Source of the DNA: Apibacter muscae
Lineage (GTDB): Bacteria > Bacteroidota > Bacteroidia > Flavobacteriales > Weeksellaceae
NCBI RefSeq assembly: GCF_007845635.1
Contig: NZ_SELG01000029.1
Location: 124,001-188,000 of the forward strand
Reading direction: 5' to 3'
DNA: 64,000 bases
The notes beneath the pieces are model-generated. The model did no database searches. It worked only from the letters and a program-made list of their open reading frames with translations, and had not been told where the DNA came from. This document shows, one piece after another, positions 18,142-27,385 of this stretch. Position numbers and translations under genes: made by a program. Position 1 is the stretch's first letter, and each line of letters begins with the position of its first letter.

Positions 18142-20541
18142 TTAAGATTTTAGATCTTTCTTAAAAACTATATATCCTGAAATTTGAGTTAAGATTGTAG
18201 ATATAAACACAATAGTAATTGAACTTACAGGCATTAAAATAGCTGCAACTAAAGGTTTAAGTCTACCTGAAACAGCAAAACTTAAACCAATAATGTTATA
18301 AAAAAAACTTATCATAAAGCATATATACACGATCCTTATAGCAATCTTAGATATTTTAAGATAACTGGATAAACTTGTGATTCTACTTCCATCTAAAATT
18401 GCATCAGAAGAGGGTGTAAAGCTATTTATATCGTCAGCTATAGCCACACCGACATTCGACTGTTTTAATGCTCCTGCGTCATTAAGACCATCACCCACCA
18501 TCATAACTAAATCTCCTTTTTTTTGCAATTTTTCAATATATTCTAATTTATCTTGGGGTGATTGATTAAATTTTAAAATAGTCGAAGTAGGAAATAGTTG
18601 TTTTAAAAATTCTTCTTCTGAATTATTATCACCACTTAAAAGAGAAATTTTATTTTTTAAAGATATCTTTTTTACAACCTCAGGTACATATTTTCTATAT
18701 TGGTTTTTAAATATATATCTTCCTATATTTTCTCCATTAATACTTATAAAAACGGATGTCTCTTGAATAGGCTCCCCCTTATATTTAACAAAACTAGAGG
18801 AACCAATTTTATAGGTATTTCCATTAACATTAGCTCCAATACCTTTCCCTATGATTTCTTTGTAATTGCGTACTAATAATGACTTGTCGGGGCAATCTAA
18901 ATATTCATAAAGTGAACGGCTAAGGGGATGATTTGAATTCTTTAAAATAGCTTTTAATTCTTCCAGTTCAGCAACGGTTAATGGTTTACCTTCATAAGCT
19001 ATATGATTAGCTTTATTCATGGTTAAAGTACCTGTTTTATCAAAAACTATATGGTTGACTTTCGACATTTTCTCAACCGTTGTAGAATCTTTAACATAAA
19101 ATTTATTTCTCCCTAAAATTCTCATTATGTTCCCTAAGGTAAAAGGGACTGAAAGAGCTAAAGCACATGGACAGGCTACGATAAGTATTGCAGTAATTAC
19201 CTGATACATTTGGGAGGTATTCTTTTCAATGAAATACCAGTAACAACCACTTATTAGGGTAATTATTAAAATAACAAATACAAAATATTTGCTTACGCTG
19301 TTCGTAATTGTATCTAAGATAGAATTTTCTTTTTTAAAGGCTTCATTATTCCATAGCCTTGTTAGGTAACTTTGATTTACTTCTTTAATTATCTCTAATT
19401 CAAGCATGGTTCCTCTTTGTTTACCTCCGGCAAAAATTTTCTGACCGCTCTTTTTCTCAATTAAATGAGATTCTCCAGTTATAAAACTATTGTCAATAAA
19501 TGCTTCTCCTTTTATTAAAATAGCATCTGCCGGTATAATTTCGCCATTTCTAATTAATATTCTGTCTCCAATTTTTAGTTTTGAAATTAGGATATTTTTT
19601 TGCTGATTGTCTGGATCTATTTTAGTAACAGCAATTGGATAAAAAGATTTATAATCTCGATCAAAAGCTAATGATTTATACGTTCTTTGCTGAAAAAATT
19701 TACCTAATAACATAAAGAATAATAGACCGCATAATGAATCAAAATATCCATTGCTTATCCCCCAATAGGCTTCGTAACAACTTCTGAAAAACAAAGCAAA
19801 AATACCTATAACTATTGGCATATCTAAATTTAACCTTTTATATCTTAAAGCACTCCAAGCAGATTTATAATAATCAGAGGCACAATATAAAACTACCGGT
19901 AGAGATAATAAGAACATCAAAACTCTAAATAATTGATTGTACTGTTTCAACCAAACATCTTTATTGCCTTCTAAAAATTCTGGAAAAGCCAACAGCATAA
20001 CATTCCCAAATGCAAATCCTGCAATACCTATTTTTATTATTAAAGTTCGATCTACATTTTCAGGTTTCTTTTTTTCGGCCGTTTCTAAATTTATTATGGG
20101 TTTATAGCCTAAACTAGACAAGAAATTGGCTAATTCACTTAATTTATACGTTGAGCTTTTATAGGCTATTTGTACAGTTTTGTTGGTAAAATGAACGGTA
20201 GAATATAAAATTTTTGAATTAATGTTTTTTAGACTTTCCAATAGCCATACACAAGAAGTACAATGTATTACAGGTATTTTAAGGGTTACCAGTGTGGTTC
20301 CGTCTTCAGAATAGTCTATAATTTTATTGAAAATTTCAGGAGTATCTAAAAATTCAAAATAATTCTTATCTCCATCTGGTTTAATTCCAGCCTGTTTATT
20401 TAGCTCATAAAAATTATTAAGATGGTTTTGACTTAATATTTCATAAACTGTTTTACATCCATTACAACAAAAAACTTTATCATCAAAATTAACTTCTTCG
20501 CTTACTATTTCTTGCCCACAATGAAAGCATTTTTTATCCAT
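18142..20541 (-). CDS. ccoI: Copper-exporting P1B-type ATPase of the cbb3 locus (CcoI/FixI)
   Basis: A copper-transporting ATPase of 799 aa that delivers copper for cbb3 assembly. There is an N-terminal zinc-ribbon-like segment (KKCFHCGQEI, then CCNGC), followed by a heavy-metal domain with HCTSCVWLLES. The membrane CPC motif is CPCALALS, the phosphorylation site is DKTGTLT, and the hinge is GDGLNDAGALK. I use the ATG at 20541; the open frame extends five codons to a TTG, but MDKKCFHCG is the natural start. It is divergent from a Crp/Fnr-type regulator, the usual arrangement for FixI in this group. Confidence 0.93.
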   Translation of the reverse strand: MDKKCFHCGQEIVSEEVNFDDKVFCCNGCKTVYEILSQNHLNNFYELNKQAGIKPDGDKNYFEFLDTPEIFNKIIDYSEDGTTLVTLKIPVIHCTSCVWLLESLKNINSKILYSTVHFTNKTVQIAYKSSTYKLSELANFLSSLGYKPIINLETAEKKKPENVDRTLIIKIGIAGFAFGNVMLLAFPEFLEGNKDVWLKQYNQLFRVLMFLLSLPVVLYCASDYYKSAWSALRYKRLNLDMPIVIGIFALFFRSCYEAYWGISNGYFDSLCGLLFFMLLGKFFQQRTYKSLAFDRDYKSFYPIAVTKIDPDNQQKNILISKLKIGDRILIRNGEIIPADAILIKGEAFIDNSFITGESHLIEKKSGQKIFAGGKQRGTMLELEIIKEVNQSYLTRLWNNEAFKKENSILDTITNSVSKYFVFVILIITLISGCYWYFIEKNTSQMYQVITAILIVACPCALALSVPFTLGNIMRILGRNKFYVKDSTTVEKMSKVNHIVFDKTGTLTMNKANHIAYEGKPLTVAELEELKAILKNSNHPLSRSLYEYLDCPDKSLLVRNYKEIIGKGIGANVNGNTYKIGSSSFVKYKGEPIQETSVFISINGENIGRYIFKNQYRKYVPEVVKKISLKNKISLLSGDNNSEEEFLKQLFPTSTILKFNQSPQDKLEYIEKLQKKGDLVMMVGDGLNDAGALKQSNVGVAIADDINSFTPSSDAILDGSRITSLSSYLKISKIAIRIVYICFMISFFYNIIGLSFAVSGRLKPLVAAILMPVSSITIVFISTILTQISGYIVFKKDLKS

Positions 20542-20568
20542 ACTCCCTATAATCAATATTTTAATTTA

Positions 20569-20576
20569 CAAAGTTA
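20569..20576 (-). promoter_or_regulatory. -7 element for ccoI
   Basis: TAACTTTG on the minus strand matches TAnnTTTG, 28 nt upstream of the ATG. No clear -33 TTG is visible, which fits a promoter that needs an activator. Confidence 0.45.
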
Positions 20577-20604
20577 GCTTCTTTTAAATTACTTTAAAGA
20601 GAAA

Positions 20605-20612
20605 TATTTTTG
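20605..20612 (+). promoter_or_regulatory. -7 element for the Crp/Fnr-type regulator
   Basis: TATTTTTG matches TAnnTTTG and lies 24 nt before the ATG at 20637. It overlaps the TTG at 20610, which argues that this TTG is promoter sequence and not a start codon. Confidence 0.5.
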
Positions 20613-20636
20613 TATTTTCGCCCGAAAAATCGAGCA

Positions 20637-21341
20637 ATGTATAGTGATTCTGTTGAATTAATTATTTCTGAGTTAAAAAACAACGATGTTTTAAAAGAGT
20701 TTTCTAAAGATGAAATTAAAATTTTAAACAATGAAATAATTGAGGTAACTTATCATAAAGGTCAAGAAATTATTCATGAAGGATGTAAGCCTACTGGTAT
20801 ATATGGTATTCTAAAAGGTACTGCCAAACTATATCAAAATGGTTTTAATGGAAAAGAACAAATTTTAAGATTTGTTAAAAGAGGAGATATTATTGGATAT
20901 AGATCTTTATTGTGCGGGGAGTCTTTTAGTGCTTCTTGTACAGCTATTGATGATGAGCTTGTCGCTATATACATACCCGAAATTATTTTTAACAGGCTAC
21001 TAAAGGTGAGTTCTAAAGTATCTTTTGATATCTTAAAAAAGATTTCTCTAGATTTAGGAGAGGCGGGTAAGACCATCACCCTATTGGCTCAGAAAACAGT
21101 ACGCGAAAGATTAGCTGAAGTCCTACTTTTTTTAGAAAAAAAATTAGGCATTGACCAAGAAGGTTTTATAAATATAACTCTTACCAGAGAGGAAATGGCT
21201 AACCTTATTGGCACTGCTACAGAAAGTGCTATACGATTAATTTCTGAATTTAAAGGAGACAAATTAATTAAAGTAAGTGGTAGAAAAATTAAAATTTTAG
21301 ATCATAAAATGTTAACCCGATTGGGTCATGTTACTTTATAA
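20637..21341 (+). CDS. Crp/Fnr family transcriptional regulator
   Basis: A 234-aa regulator with an N-terminal cyclic-nucleotide-binding-type beta roll (about 15-130) and a C-terminal winged helix, where TREEMANLIGTATESAIRLIS (about 183-203) is the recognition helix-turn-helix. It has no N-terminal Cys cluster, so it is not a 4Fe-4S Fnr; the few Cys are scattered. Divergent to ccoI, it is the natural candidate to control the cbb3 genes under low oxygen, by analogy with FixK/Fnr elsewhere. That is inference: no TTGAT-N4-ATCAA box is visible in the 95-bp intergenic region. The ATG at 20637 is preferred over the TTG at 20610. Confidence 0.88.
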   Translation: MYSDSVELIISELKNNDVLKEFSKDEIKILNNEIIEVTYHKGQEIIHEGCKPTGIYGILKGTAKLYQNGFNGKEQILRFVKRGDIIGYRSLLCGESFSASCTAIDDELVAIYIPEIIFNRLLKVSSKVSFDILKKISLDLGEAGKTITLLAQKTVRERLAEVLLFLEKKLGIDQEGFINITLTREEMANLIGTATESAIRLISEFKGDKLIKVSGRKIKILDHKMLTRLGHVTL

Positions 21342-23225
21342 ATCTGATAATTCCATCCATCTCATTTCTTTTTCTTCTAATTCTTGAATTAAAAGATTTA
21401 ATTCATCTCCCAATTCTTGAATTTTTTTAAATTCCAAATTTTCTAGTGTCAGTTGCGAAGATAATTCATCTTTTTTCTTTTCAAGTTTTGCAATTTCATC
21501 TTCAAGGATTTCTAACTCTCGCTTTTCTTTAAAAGACAATTTTTTATTTTTTTTTACTGGCTCTTCATGACCTTTATCTGCAGCTATTTTTTCTTCACTT
21601 TGGTTAATTTCTTCTTGATTAACACTAGTTTTAGACTTTTTTTCTAAATAGTATTTGGTATAATTACCTATAAAATTTGTAATCTTACCTTCCCCTTCAA
21701 AAATCATCAATTCATCCACGACTTTATCCATAAAATATCTATCATGACTTACTATTAATAAACAGCCTTGATAATCATTTAAAAAGTTTTCTAAAACGGT
21801 TAAAGTTGGTAAGTCTAAATCATTCGTAGGTTCATCTAGAATTAAAAAATTTGGATTTTTAAAGAGTATAGAAAGTAATTGTAATCTTTTTTTCTCTCCT
21901 CCACTTAATTTTCCTATAGGTGTATATTGAGTTTCTGGTTTAAATAGAAACATTTCTAAAAACTGGCTTGCAAAAAGCTGCTTTCCATTAGATAAAGGAA
22001 AATAGTCTGCGATTTCTTTTACGTAATCAATGACTCTCTGTTCTTCTTTAAATATAATACCCTCCTGTTTAAAATGACCGATATTTAAAGTATCTCCCCA
22101 TTCTATGCTCCCTGAATCTATAGGCTCTTGGTTTTCCAATATTTTAAGAAAGGTTGTTTTACCTGCTCCATTTTTTCCTACAATTCCTATTCTAGCCCCT
22201 CTTAAGAATGTATGCGTAAAAGAATCTAATATAATTTTATTTCCGAATTTTTTGGAAACACTCTCCATTTCAATAATTTTTTTCCCTAGACGAGTCATTT
22301 GCATGTCTAGCTGAAGATTGGAATTATCTAATTTTATATTTGCTGTCTCTTCTGTCTTATAAAAATCTGAAATTCTACTTTTAGACTTGGATGTTCTCGC
22401 TTTTGGTTGTCTTCTCATCCATTCCAACTCTTTTTTGTAAAGATTCTTTGCTTTATCTATTTGGGAGGCTTGATTTTCTATCCTTAGTGCTTTGTTCGTA
22501 ACGTAGGTTTCATAATCTCCGTTATGCGTATAAATCATCTCATCTTCCAATTCTAATATTTTGGTGCATATAGCATCTAAAAAATAACGATCGTGGGTAA
22601 CTAAAATCAATGTCTTATTTTCTTTATTCAGAAAATATTCCAACCACTCAACCATTTCAATATCTAAGTGATTGGTGGGTTCATCCAATATCAATAAAAT
22701 ATAACCTTTCTCTAAAGTAATATCGATCAAGAATTTGGCAAGAGAAATTCTTTTCTTCTGCCCTCCAGACAAATCTTTAATTTTTTTAAAAAGAAAGTCA
22801 ATTTTTAATTGAGAAATAATTTCCTGTATTAAAGGTTCTACCTTCCATCCATCGTACAAATCCATCTTTTCAATCAAATTCATTAGTTCTGGATTTGAAG
22901 GATCTTCTTTAATTAACTTGTCATACTGATGAACTACATCTAAAATAGGATTGGAATGATTAAAAATATAATCTTCTGCCTTCGAGTCATCATTAAAAGA
23001 ATCTGACTGCTCAAACATGATCACTTTTACATCTTTATTAAATAAAATTTCTCCATCGTCTAGGTTTTCCTTTCCAGCTAATATTTTTAATAGAGTAGAC
23101 TTCCCACTTCCATTTTTTGCAACCAAAGCTATTTGCTCTCCTTCATTTACATGAAACGATACATCTTTAAATAGAGTTCTTATTCCGAAAGATTTGCTAA
23201 TATTTTTAACTGAAAGATAATTCAT
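21336..23225 (-). CDS. ABC-F family ATPase, Uup-like
   Basis: A cytosolic 629-aa protein with two ABC domains and no membrane part. The first Walker A is GKNGSGKST with signature LSGGQKKRISLAK; the second is GKNGAGKTT with LSGGEKKRLQLL. Both Walker B motifs are followed by DEPTNHLD and DEPTNDLD. A linker with basic residues (about 255-290) sits between the domains. A C-terminal Lys/Glu-rich coiled coil (about 545-629) is characteristic of Uup. ABC-F proteins act on ribosomes or on DNA/RNA substrates; its exact role is unknown. The 3' end overlaps the convergent regulator by 6 bp. Confidence 0.9.
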   Translation of the reverse strand: MNYLSVKNISKSFGIRTLFKDVSFHVNEGEQIALVAKNGSGKSTLLKILAGKENLDDGEILFNKDVKVIMFEQSDSFNDDSKAEDYIFNHSNPILDVVHQYDKLIKEDPSNPELMNLIEKMDLYDGWKVEPLIQEIISQLKIDFLFKKIKDLSGGQKKRISLAKFLIDITLEKGYILLILDEPTNHLDIEMVEWLEYFLNKENKTLILVTHDRYFLDAICTKILELEDEMIYTHNGDYETYVTNKALRIENQASQIDKAKNLYKKELEWMRRQPKARTSKSKSRISDFYKTEETANIKLDNSNLQLDMQMTRLGKKIIEMESVSKKFGNKIILDSFTHTFLRGARIGIVGKNGAGKTTFLKILENQEPIDSGSIEWGDTLNIGHFKQEGIIFKEEQRVIDYVKEIADYFPLSNGKQLFASQFLEMFLFKPETQYTPIGKLSGGEKKRLQLLSILFKNPNFLILDEPTNDLDLPTLTVLENFLNDYQGCLLIVSHDRYFMDKVVDELMIFEGEGKITNFIGNYTKYYLEKKSKTSVNQEEINQSEEKIAADKGHEEPVKKNKKLSFKEKRELEILEDEIAKLEKKKDELSSQLTLENLEFKKIQELGDELNLLIQELEEKEMRWMELSDL

Positions 23226-23283
23226 ATGTTGTTATTTAAATCGACGAGATCCTAAAATCTTATTAATCAATAATTGTGAAAAT

Positions 23284-23316
23284 AAAAAAGCCGAAAGTGA
23301 TACTTTCGGCTTTTTG
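23284..23316 (-). terminator. Terminator of tRNA-Phe
   Basis: GCCGAAAGT and ACTTTCGGC form a 9-bp stem with a 3-nt loop (23290-23310), flanked by A and T runs. It starts one base past the tRNA 3' end on the minus strand and could work in both directions. Confidence 0.85.
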
Positions 23317-23389
23317 TGGTACCTCTTGGAATCGAACCAAGGACACAAGGATTTTCAGTCCTTTGCTCTACCAACTGAGCTAAGGTACC
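23317..23389 (-). tRNA. tRNA-Phe (anticodon GAA)
   Basis: A 73-nt cloverleaf. The 7-bp acceptor is GGTACCT with AGGTACC. The D arm is GCTCAGTTGGTAGAGC. The anticodon stem AAGGA/TCCTT holds loop CTGAAAA with anticodon GAA. The T arm contains GGTTCGATTCC. The discriminator is A. The 3' CCA is not encoded; CAA follows instead. A near-perfect promoter lies upstream and a hairpin terminator immediately downstream, so it is a single-gene transcript. Confidence 0.97.
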
Positions 23390-23407
23390 TCATTTGGTTT
23401 TCGTTTG

Positions 23408-23439
23408 CAAATGTAGCATTATTTTTTATATCTCCAAAA
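23408..23439 (-). promoter_or_regulatory. Promoter of tRNA-Phe
   Basis: On the minus strand a -33 TTTTG (23435-23439), a spacer of 19 nt and the -7 octamer TACATTTG (23408-23415) match the Bacteroidota sigma consensus. The -7 box ends 18 nt before the tRNA 5' end. Confidence 0.85.
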
Positions 23440-23560
23440 GTTTTAAGAAATATTTTTAATAATTCCTCGTTTAACTTATAAACTAAAATATTTTAATTAT
23501 AAAATTATTTTCATAATCAATACATTATTAACATATTTGTACCCGTAATAAAATTACTGA

Positions 23561-24832
23561 ATGAAATTATATCTTTTCCCGTTGCTATGTTTAATTATTT
23601 TGAGCAATGGATTACATGCACAACAAACCTCAACCTCACCCTACTCTTCTATAGGATTAGGAGATGAAAAATTTAGTACCGATATTACTGTTTCCTCTAT
23701 GGGAGGTATTGGAACTTCATATATTTCTGACTTTAACAATGAAGCAAATTTTAATAATCCTGCTGCAAATAGAAATTTAAGATATACTAGCTTTAATGTT
23801 TCTGTAAACACAGATTTTATAAATGAGAAAACTTCTTCACAAAGTAGTGATAGATCTACCACTTACCTTTCCAACATTTCAGTTGCTTTTCCAGCAGGGG
23901 AAAAATCTAGAATTGGATTCAATTTAAGACCCTATTCTACTTTAGGCTATAATATGGACCTAAGTAACAACTCAAATGGTATAACGCAAAATTCTTCTCT
24001 TAAAGGTAGAGGTGGTTTAAACATGTTTGGTGGTTTTTACTCTTATAACATTACTCAAGACCTTTCCGTAGCGGCTAAAATCAATTATATATGGGGACAA
24101 CTAAAAAAAGAGGAGGAAACATCTATTCAGGGTGCCAATCTAAAATCTGGAACTTTTAACCGCAAAGATTATGGATATTTTGATTATACCTTAGCCCTTG
24201 CCTATAGAAAGAAATTCACCAATGACCATTTACTTAAATTGGGAGCCACTTATACTTTTGGTCGGGATGTAAATACTGATGTTAATTCATTATACTCTAC
24301 GTACTATTACAATTCTTTAAATGAAAAACAATCCATTGATACTTTAAGTTATTCCCGTGGTACTTACAACAGTAAAATACCTTTTTCTTATTCATTAGGA
24401 GTGGCTTATGGTAAGGAGTTTAAATGGTCATTAGGCTTAGACTTCAAATATATTAACCAATCTAAACTTGAAATTCCTCAAGAAAATTATACTTATAATA
24501 ACAGATACCGAGTTGCTTTGGGTGGATGGTTTTTGCCTAACATAAATGGTTTTAAATCTTATTTTGAAAAAATTATCTATCGTTACGGTATATATTATGA
24601 AGAAACTGGAATTGAACTTAACAATCAATCAATCAATCAGTATGGTATAACAGCTGGTTTAAGCCTGCCAATTGGGAAAACCGGTAAACAAGATCCTTCT
24701 ACCTTAAATCTAGGCTTAGAACTTGGCCAAAGAGGTACTACTTCTGAAGGCTTGATAAAGGAAAATTTTGTAAACTTTAGAATTGGATTTAATTTCGACG
24801 ATCTTTGGTTTAGAAAAAGACAATTTGATTAA
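23561..24832 (+). CDS. Outer membrane beta-barrel protein, unknown function
   Basis: A 423-aa protein with a signal peptide (MKLYLFPLLCLIILSNGLHA, cleavage after HAQ). It then has many alternating aromatic strands and ends in an aromatic/charged C-terminus (FDDLWFRKRQFD). Patterns such as SPYSSIGLGDEKFS, NNPAANRNL and YGKEFKWSLGLDFKYIN resemble the FadL-like or 'membrane protein' family common in flavobacteria, whose ligand is unknown. It stands alone between tRNA-Phe and a terminator hairpin. A 7-of-8 match to the -7 box (CATATTTG) lies about 20 nt upstream. I do not recognise a specific function. Confidence 0.75.
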   Translation: MKLYLFPLLCLIILSNGLHAQQTSTSPYSSIGLGDEKFSTDITVSSMGGIGTSYISDFNNEANFNNPAANRNLRYTSFNVSVNTDFINEKTSSQSSDRSTTYLSNISVAFPAGEKSRIGFNLRPYSTLGYNMDLSNNSNGITQNSSLKGRGGLNMFGGFYSYNITQDLSVAAKINYIWGQLKKEEETSIQGANLKSGTFNRKDYGYFDYTLALAYRKKFTNDHLLKLGATYTFGRDVNTDVNSLYSTYYYNSLNEKQSIDTLSYSRGTYNSKIPFSYSLGVAYGKEFKWSLGLDFKYINQSKLEIPQENYTYNNRYRVALGGWFLPNINGFKSYFEKIIYRYGIYYEETGIELNNQSINQYGITAGLSLPIGKTGKQDPSTLNLGLELGQRGTTSEGLIKENFVNFRIGFNFDDLWFRKRQFD

Positions 24833-24852
24833 TAATGAATCTAAATATATTT

Positions 24853-24890
24853 AAGCTGAATCTAAATTGCTAGATTCAGCTTTTTTATTT
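24853..24890 (+). terminator. Terminator after outer membrane protein gene
   Basis: AAGCTGAATCTA and TAGATTCAGCTT form a perfect 12-bp stem with a 6-nt loop, followed by a T run at 24881-24886. Confidence 0.85.
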
Positions 24891-24970
24891 AAATACTATT
24901 AAATTTTTATAATCTCTTATTTTTTTATTATAGAATGTATGTTTTACTATTCAATAAATAACTAATATGA

Positions 24971-25006
24971 TAAAAAAAATCTTCTATTTATAAAAATAGA
25001 AGATTA
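24971..25006 (-). terminator. Terminator after porT
   Basis: AATCTTCTATTT and AAATAGAAGATT form a 12-bp perfect stem with a 4-nt loop. On the minus strand it is followed by eight T residues, about 30 bp beyond the porT stop. Confidence 0.75.
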
Positions 25007-25035
25007 AAAAATTATTTAAATTATATAAAAGTTAA

Positions 25036-25797
25036 TTATTCGAATTTTAAAGAAAACACTATTGCTCTTGTAGACATTGATTTAATCGCACCCGCCCAAA
25101 CAGGAGGAGTACCTGGATTGTCCTTCACTAATTCATCATTTATAAAGAATATACCTCTAACTGATGGGGTTAGTTTAAACCTCTTTAAATAAATTTCAAT
25201 TCCAGCTTCTAATTGGTATGAGAAGTTATTGTCTTTCATTCGAAAAACTTGCTCCAAATTGTCTTGTTCTTTCTTCTCACTCCCTTGAAGATTCATTAAA
25301 TAACTCAATCCAGCCTGTACATAAGGTCTGGTATTGTTCCATTTATTTCCATGAAAATTAATAAACACTGGGATATCTATATATGTAGACTTTACGTTTC
25401 TAATAGCATCTAGATCTGTGTAAGTAGGTTCTTTTCCTTCTTCAACTTCTTGGTTAATTATATTTTGTATATTTCTAAATATTAGATCTCTTTGAACGAA
25501 ATGCATTGCTGGCTCTAGTCTTAAATCTAAATATTCATTGATTCTCATTTTACCTATTAAGCCTACTGTAAAACCAGCTTTGGAATCTACATTCACTAAG
25601 AATTTACCTCTTGAGTTCAAACCTTCTGCTTCTGGATGTAATTTGAAACTAAAGTAATTAATCCCTAAATAATATCCCCAAGAAAATTGTTGATGATCTA
25701 TATCGTCATATCGATCCATAACATCTTTAGAGCGGAACTGAGCATTTAGTAAGGTATAAGAAGTTATAAATACCAATAATGTTATAATCTTTCTCAT
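25036..25797 (-). CDS. porT: PorT-family outer membrane protein (T9SS/gliding)
   Basis: A 253-aa beta-barrel protein with a signal peptide MRKIITLLVFITSYTLLNAQ. The body has GYYLGINYFSFKLHP, LRLEPAMHFVQRDLIF, DIPVFINFHGNKW and YVQAGLSY, and ends in a phenylalanine-terminated strand (SLKFE). This pattern matches PorT of the type IX secretion system. The next gene upstream is menG/ubiE, which is often next to porT in flavobacteria. The open frame extends 15 codons farther to an ATG at 25842 that overlaps menG, but the signal peptide only makes sense from 25797, so I use that. The family assignment is good; specific T9SS function is inferred. Confidence 0.8.
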   Translation of the reverse strand: MRKIITLLVFITSYTLLNAQFRSKDVMDRYDDIDHQQFSWGYYLGINYFSFKLHPEAEGLNSRGKFLVNVDSKAGFTVGLIGKMRINEYLDLRLEPAMHFVQRDLIFRNIQNIINQEVEEGKEPTYTDLDAIRNVKSTYIDIPVFINFHGNKWNNTRPYVQAGLSYLMNLQGSEKKEQDNLEQVFRMKDNNFSYQLEAGIEIYLKRFKLTPSVRGIFFINDELVKDNPGTPPVWAGAIKSMSTRAIVFSLKFE

Positions 25798-25825
25798 GTA
25801 TAATGAAAACGTTTTCTTTCTTAAT

Positions 25826-26551
25826 TTATTTTGTTCCCTCATAAATACTTACAACTCCAAAAGTAAATGTTTTACTTGTACTTTGTTTAAAACCATTTTT
25901 TAAAAGAATCTCTTCCATTTCTTTTCCGTAAGGCATTTTACTTACAGAATCGGGCAGATATGTATAAGCCTTTGAATCTCCTGAGATTATTTTCCCAATG
26001 GTTGGCAATATATATTTAAAATAAAGCATAAAAAAAGGTGCAAAAATCCCTGTGGGTTTAGAAAATTCTAAAATAAACAACTTGCCTCCTTTCTTTAAGA
26101 CTCTTTGCATTTCTGATATACCTTTTTCAAGATTCTCAAAATTTCTAACTCCAAATGAAGCAGTTACAACATCAAACTCCTCATCATGAAAAGGTAGATT
26201 TTCTGCTTCTCCTTTAATCAGTTTTATTCTTTCTTTTAATCCTTGTTTGTTTATTTTAATTTGTCCGTAATCCAACATTCTTTGAGAAAGATCTAAACCT
26301 GTCACTAAAGCATTTGTCTTTTTTGCATGTTCAATAGCTAGATCTGCTGTACCTGTTGCAACATCTAATATTTTACCTGGATTTAAAGCTACTACTCTCT
26401 TCTCTAATTGATTTCGCCAGTAAACATCTATTTTAAGAGAGAGTAAACGATTTAAAAAGTCATAATTTTCCGAAATGTTATCAAACATTTCTTCCACTTG
26501 CTTCTTTTTATTGTCGGTTTTATTATAAGGTTTTATATTTTCGGGAGTCAT
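25826..26551 (-). CDS. menG: Demethylmenaquinone methyltransferase (MenG/UbiE)
   Basis: Methylates demethylmenaquinone to menaquinone using S-adenosylmethionine (241 aa). The UbiE signature includes MFDNISENYDFLNRLLS, ILDVATGTADLAIEH (SAM-binding motif I) and GVRNFENLEKG. In a menaquinone-based respirer this provides the quinone feeding the cbb3 chain. It lies 28 bp upstream of porT and may share its transcript. A -7 like TACTTTTG is placed 26-33 nt before the ATG. Confidence 0.93.
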   Translation of the reverse strand: MTPENIKPYNKTDNKKKQVEEMFDNISENYDFLNRLLSLKIDVYWRNQLEKRVVALNPGKILDVATGTADLAIEHAKKTNALVTGLDLSQRMLDYGQIKINKQGLKERIKLIKGEAENLPFHDEEFDVVTASFGVRNFENLEKGISEMQRVLKKGGKLFILEFSKPTGIFAPFFMLYFKYILPTIGKIISGDSKAYTYLPDSVSKMPYGKEMEEILLKNGFKQSTSKTFTFGVVSIYEGTK

Positions 26552-26576
26552 AAATTACTTTCTCTACTATACCTTA

Positions 26577-26584
26577 CAAAAGTA
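26577..26584 (-). promoter_or_regulatory. -7 element for menG
   Basis: TACTTTTG on the minus strand matches TAnnTTTG in the 40-bp gap upstream of menG. No TTG is found at the expected -33 distance. Confidence 0.4.
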
Positions 26585-26591
26585 ACTGTTT

Positions 26592-27155
26592 TTATTCAGA
26601 AATAGTTTCGTAATACTCTACAAATTGATTTTTTCTGAACAATTTAGTAATACCTGTCAGGCTATCAGATTTCTTTTTTAATTTGGGATAATCTTGATTA
26701 ATATTTATTGAAAAACCTTGAAGTACTAAATCGTTGTATTTTTTTATTTCTCCTTTATATTCTTTGCCTTCTATGTCTATCTGATGAGAATTATAAAGTG
26801 AATCTCTATTTTTTACATAACCGTAATATCTTTTAAAGGTATAGTAATTGGATAGTGTAGGGTTTATTAAACCTCTAGTATTATTCTCTATGCTAAAAAA
26901 AGTATCTTTTAATAGTACGACTGAATCTTCTCTCTTTGCTGAGATGGCATTATTGCCTAACTGAATAGATACTTCAGCGGTTTGGCCTGGTCCTAGTAAA
27001 TATTTTTTATTATTTAATACTACTTTAATACTACTATCTGTTGGATTATCAAGTAAGAATACATCTTCTTTCTTTAGAAATAAAAGATATACAGAAACTG
27101 AAAATAAACAGAAAGCTAGGGCTATAATTAAACCTTTAAGGGAATTATTTTTCAT
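26592..27155 (-). CDS. Membrane-anchored hypothetical protein
   Basis: A 187-aa protein I do not recognise. A helix at about 8-28 (LIIALAFCLFSVSVYLLFL) is followed by a short stretch of beta-like sequence with DNPTDSSIKVVLNNKKYLLGPGQTAEVSI (about 36-64, in pieces), then Tyr/Lys-rich segments. It looks like a single-pass protein exposed to the periplasm. It is upstream of menG and porT, with about 40 bp before menG. There are no catalytic motifs. Confidence 0.65.
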   Translation of the reverse strand: MKNNSLKGLIIALAFCLFSVSVYLLFLKKEDVFLLDNPTDSSIKVVLNNKKYLLGPGQTAEVSIQLGNNAISAKREDSVVLLKDTFFSIENNTRGLINPTLSNYYTFKRYYGYVKNRDSLYNSHQIDIEGKEYKGEIKKYNDLVLQGFSININQDYPKLKKKSDSLTGITKLFRKNQFVEYYETISE

Positions 27156-27179
27156 AATTTTTTTCTTTTTTTAAAACTA

Positions 27180-27187
27180 CAAAGTTA
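27180..27187 (-). promoter_or_regulatory. -7 element for the 26592 gene
   Basis: TAACTTTG on the minus strand matches TAnnTTTG, 24 nt before the ATG at 27155. No clear -33 is seen. The rest of the 292-bp intergenic region is AT-rich, with only the tolC-side -7 box at 27386. Confidence 0.45.
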
Positions 27188-27385
27188 AATGAGTTAAATA
27201 AAAATCTTATATAAAAAAGTTTATATAAATCTTAATATTAGTATTTTAAACATCTGTATTACATATCTACATAAAATTAAGTTTTATGCAAAATTCATTT
27301 AAGTTTTAAATCTATTTATTTAAGTTTATGCTCTTTATACAAACTTTCTATATTAATAAGAAAATTTAGCGATCTTTATTATTCC

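Noticed and set aside
20610-20636. TTG start giving nine extra residues for the Crp/Fnr regulator
   Set aside because: The TTG overlaps the -7 promoter octamer; the ATG at 20637 is a better start.
23284-23389. Hairpin next to tRNA-Phe as an integration or repeat element
   Set aside because: It has the form and place of a simple terminator, and no duplicated tRNA 3' end was found nearby.
25798-25842. Upstream ATG for porT overlapping menG
   Set aside because: It would put 15 charged residues before the signal peptide; the ATG at 25797 gives a normal signal peptide.
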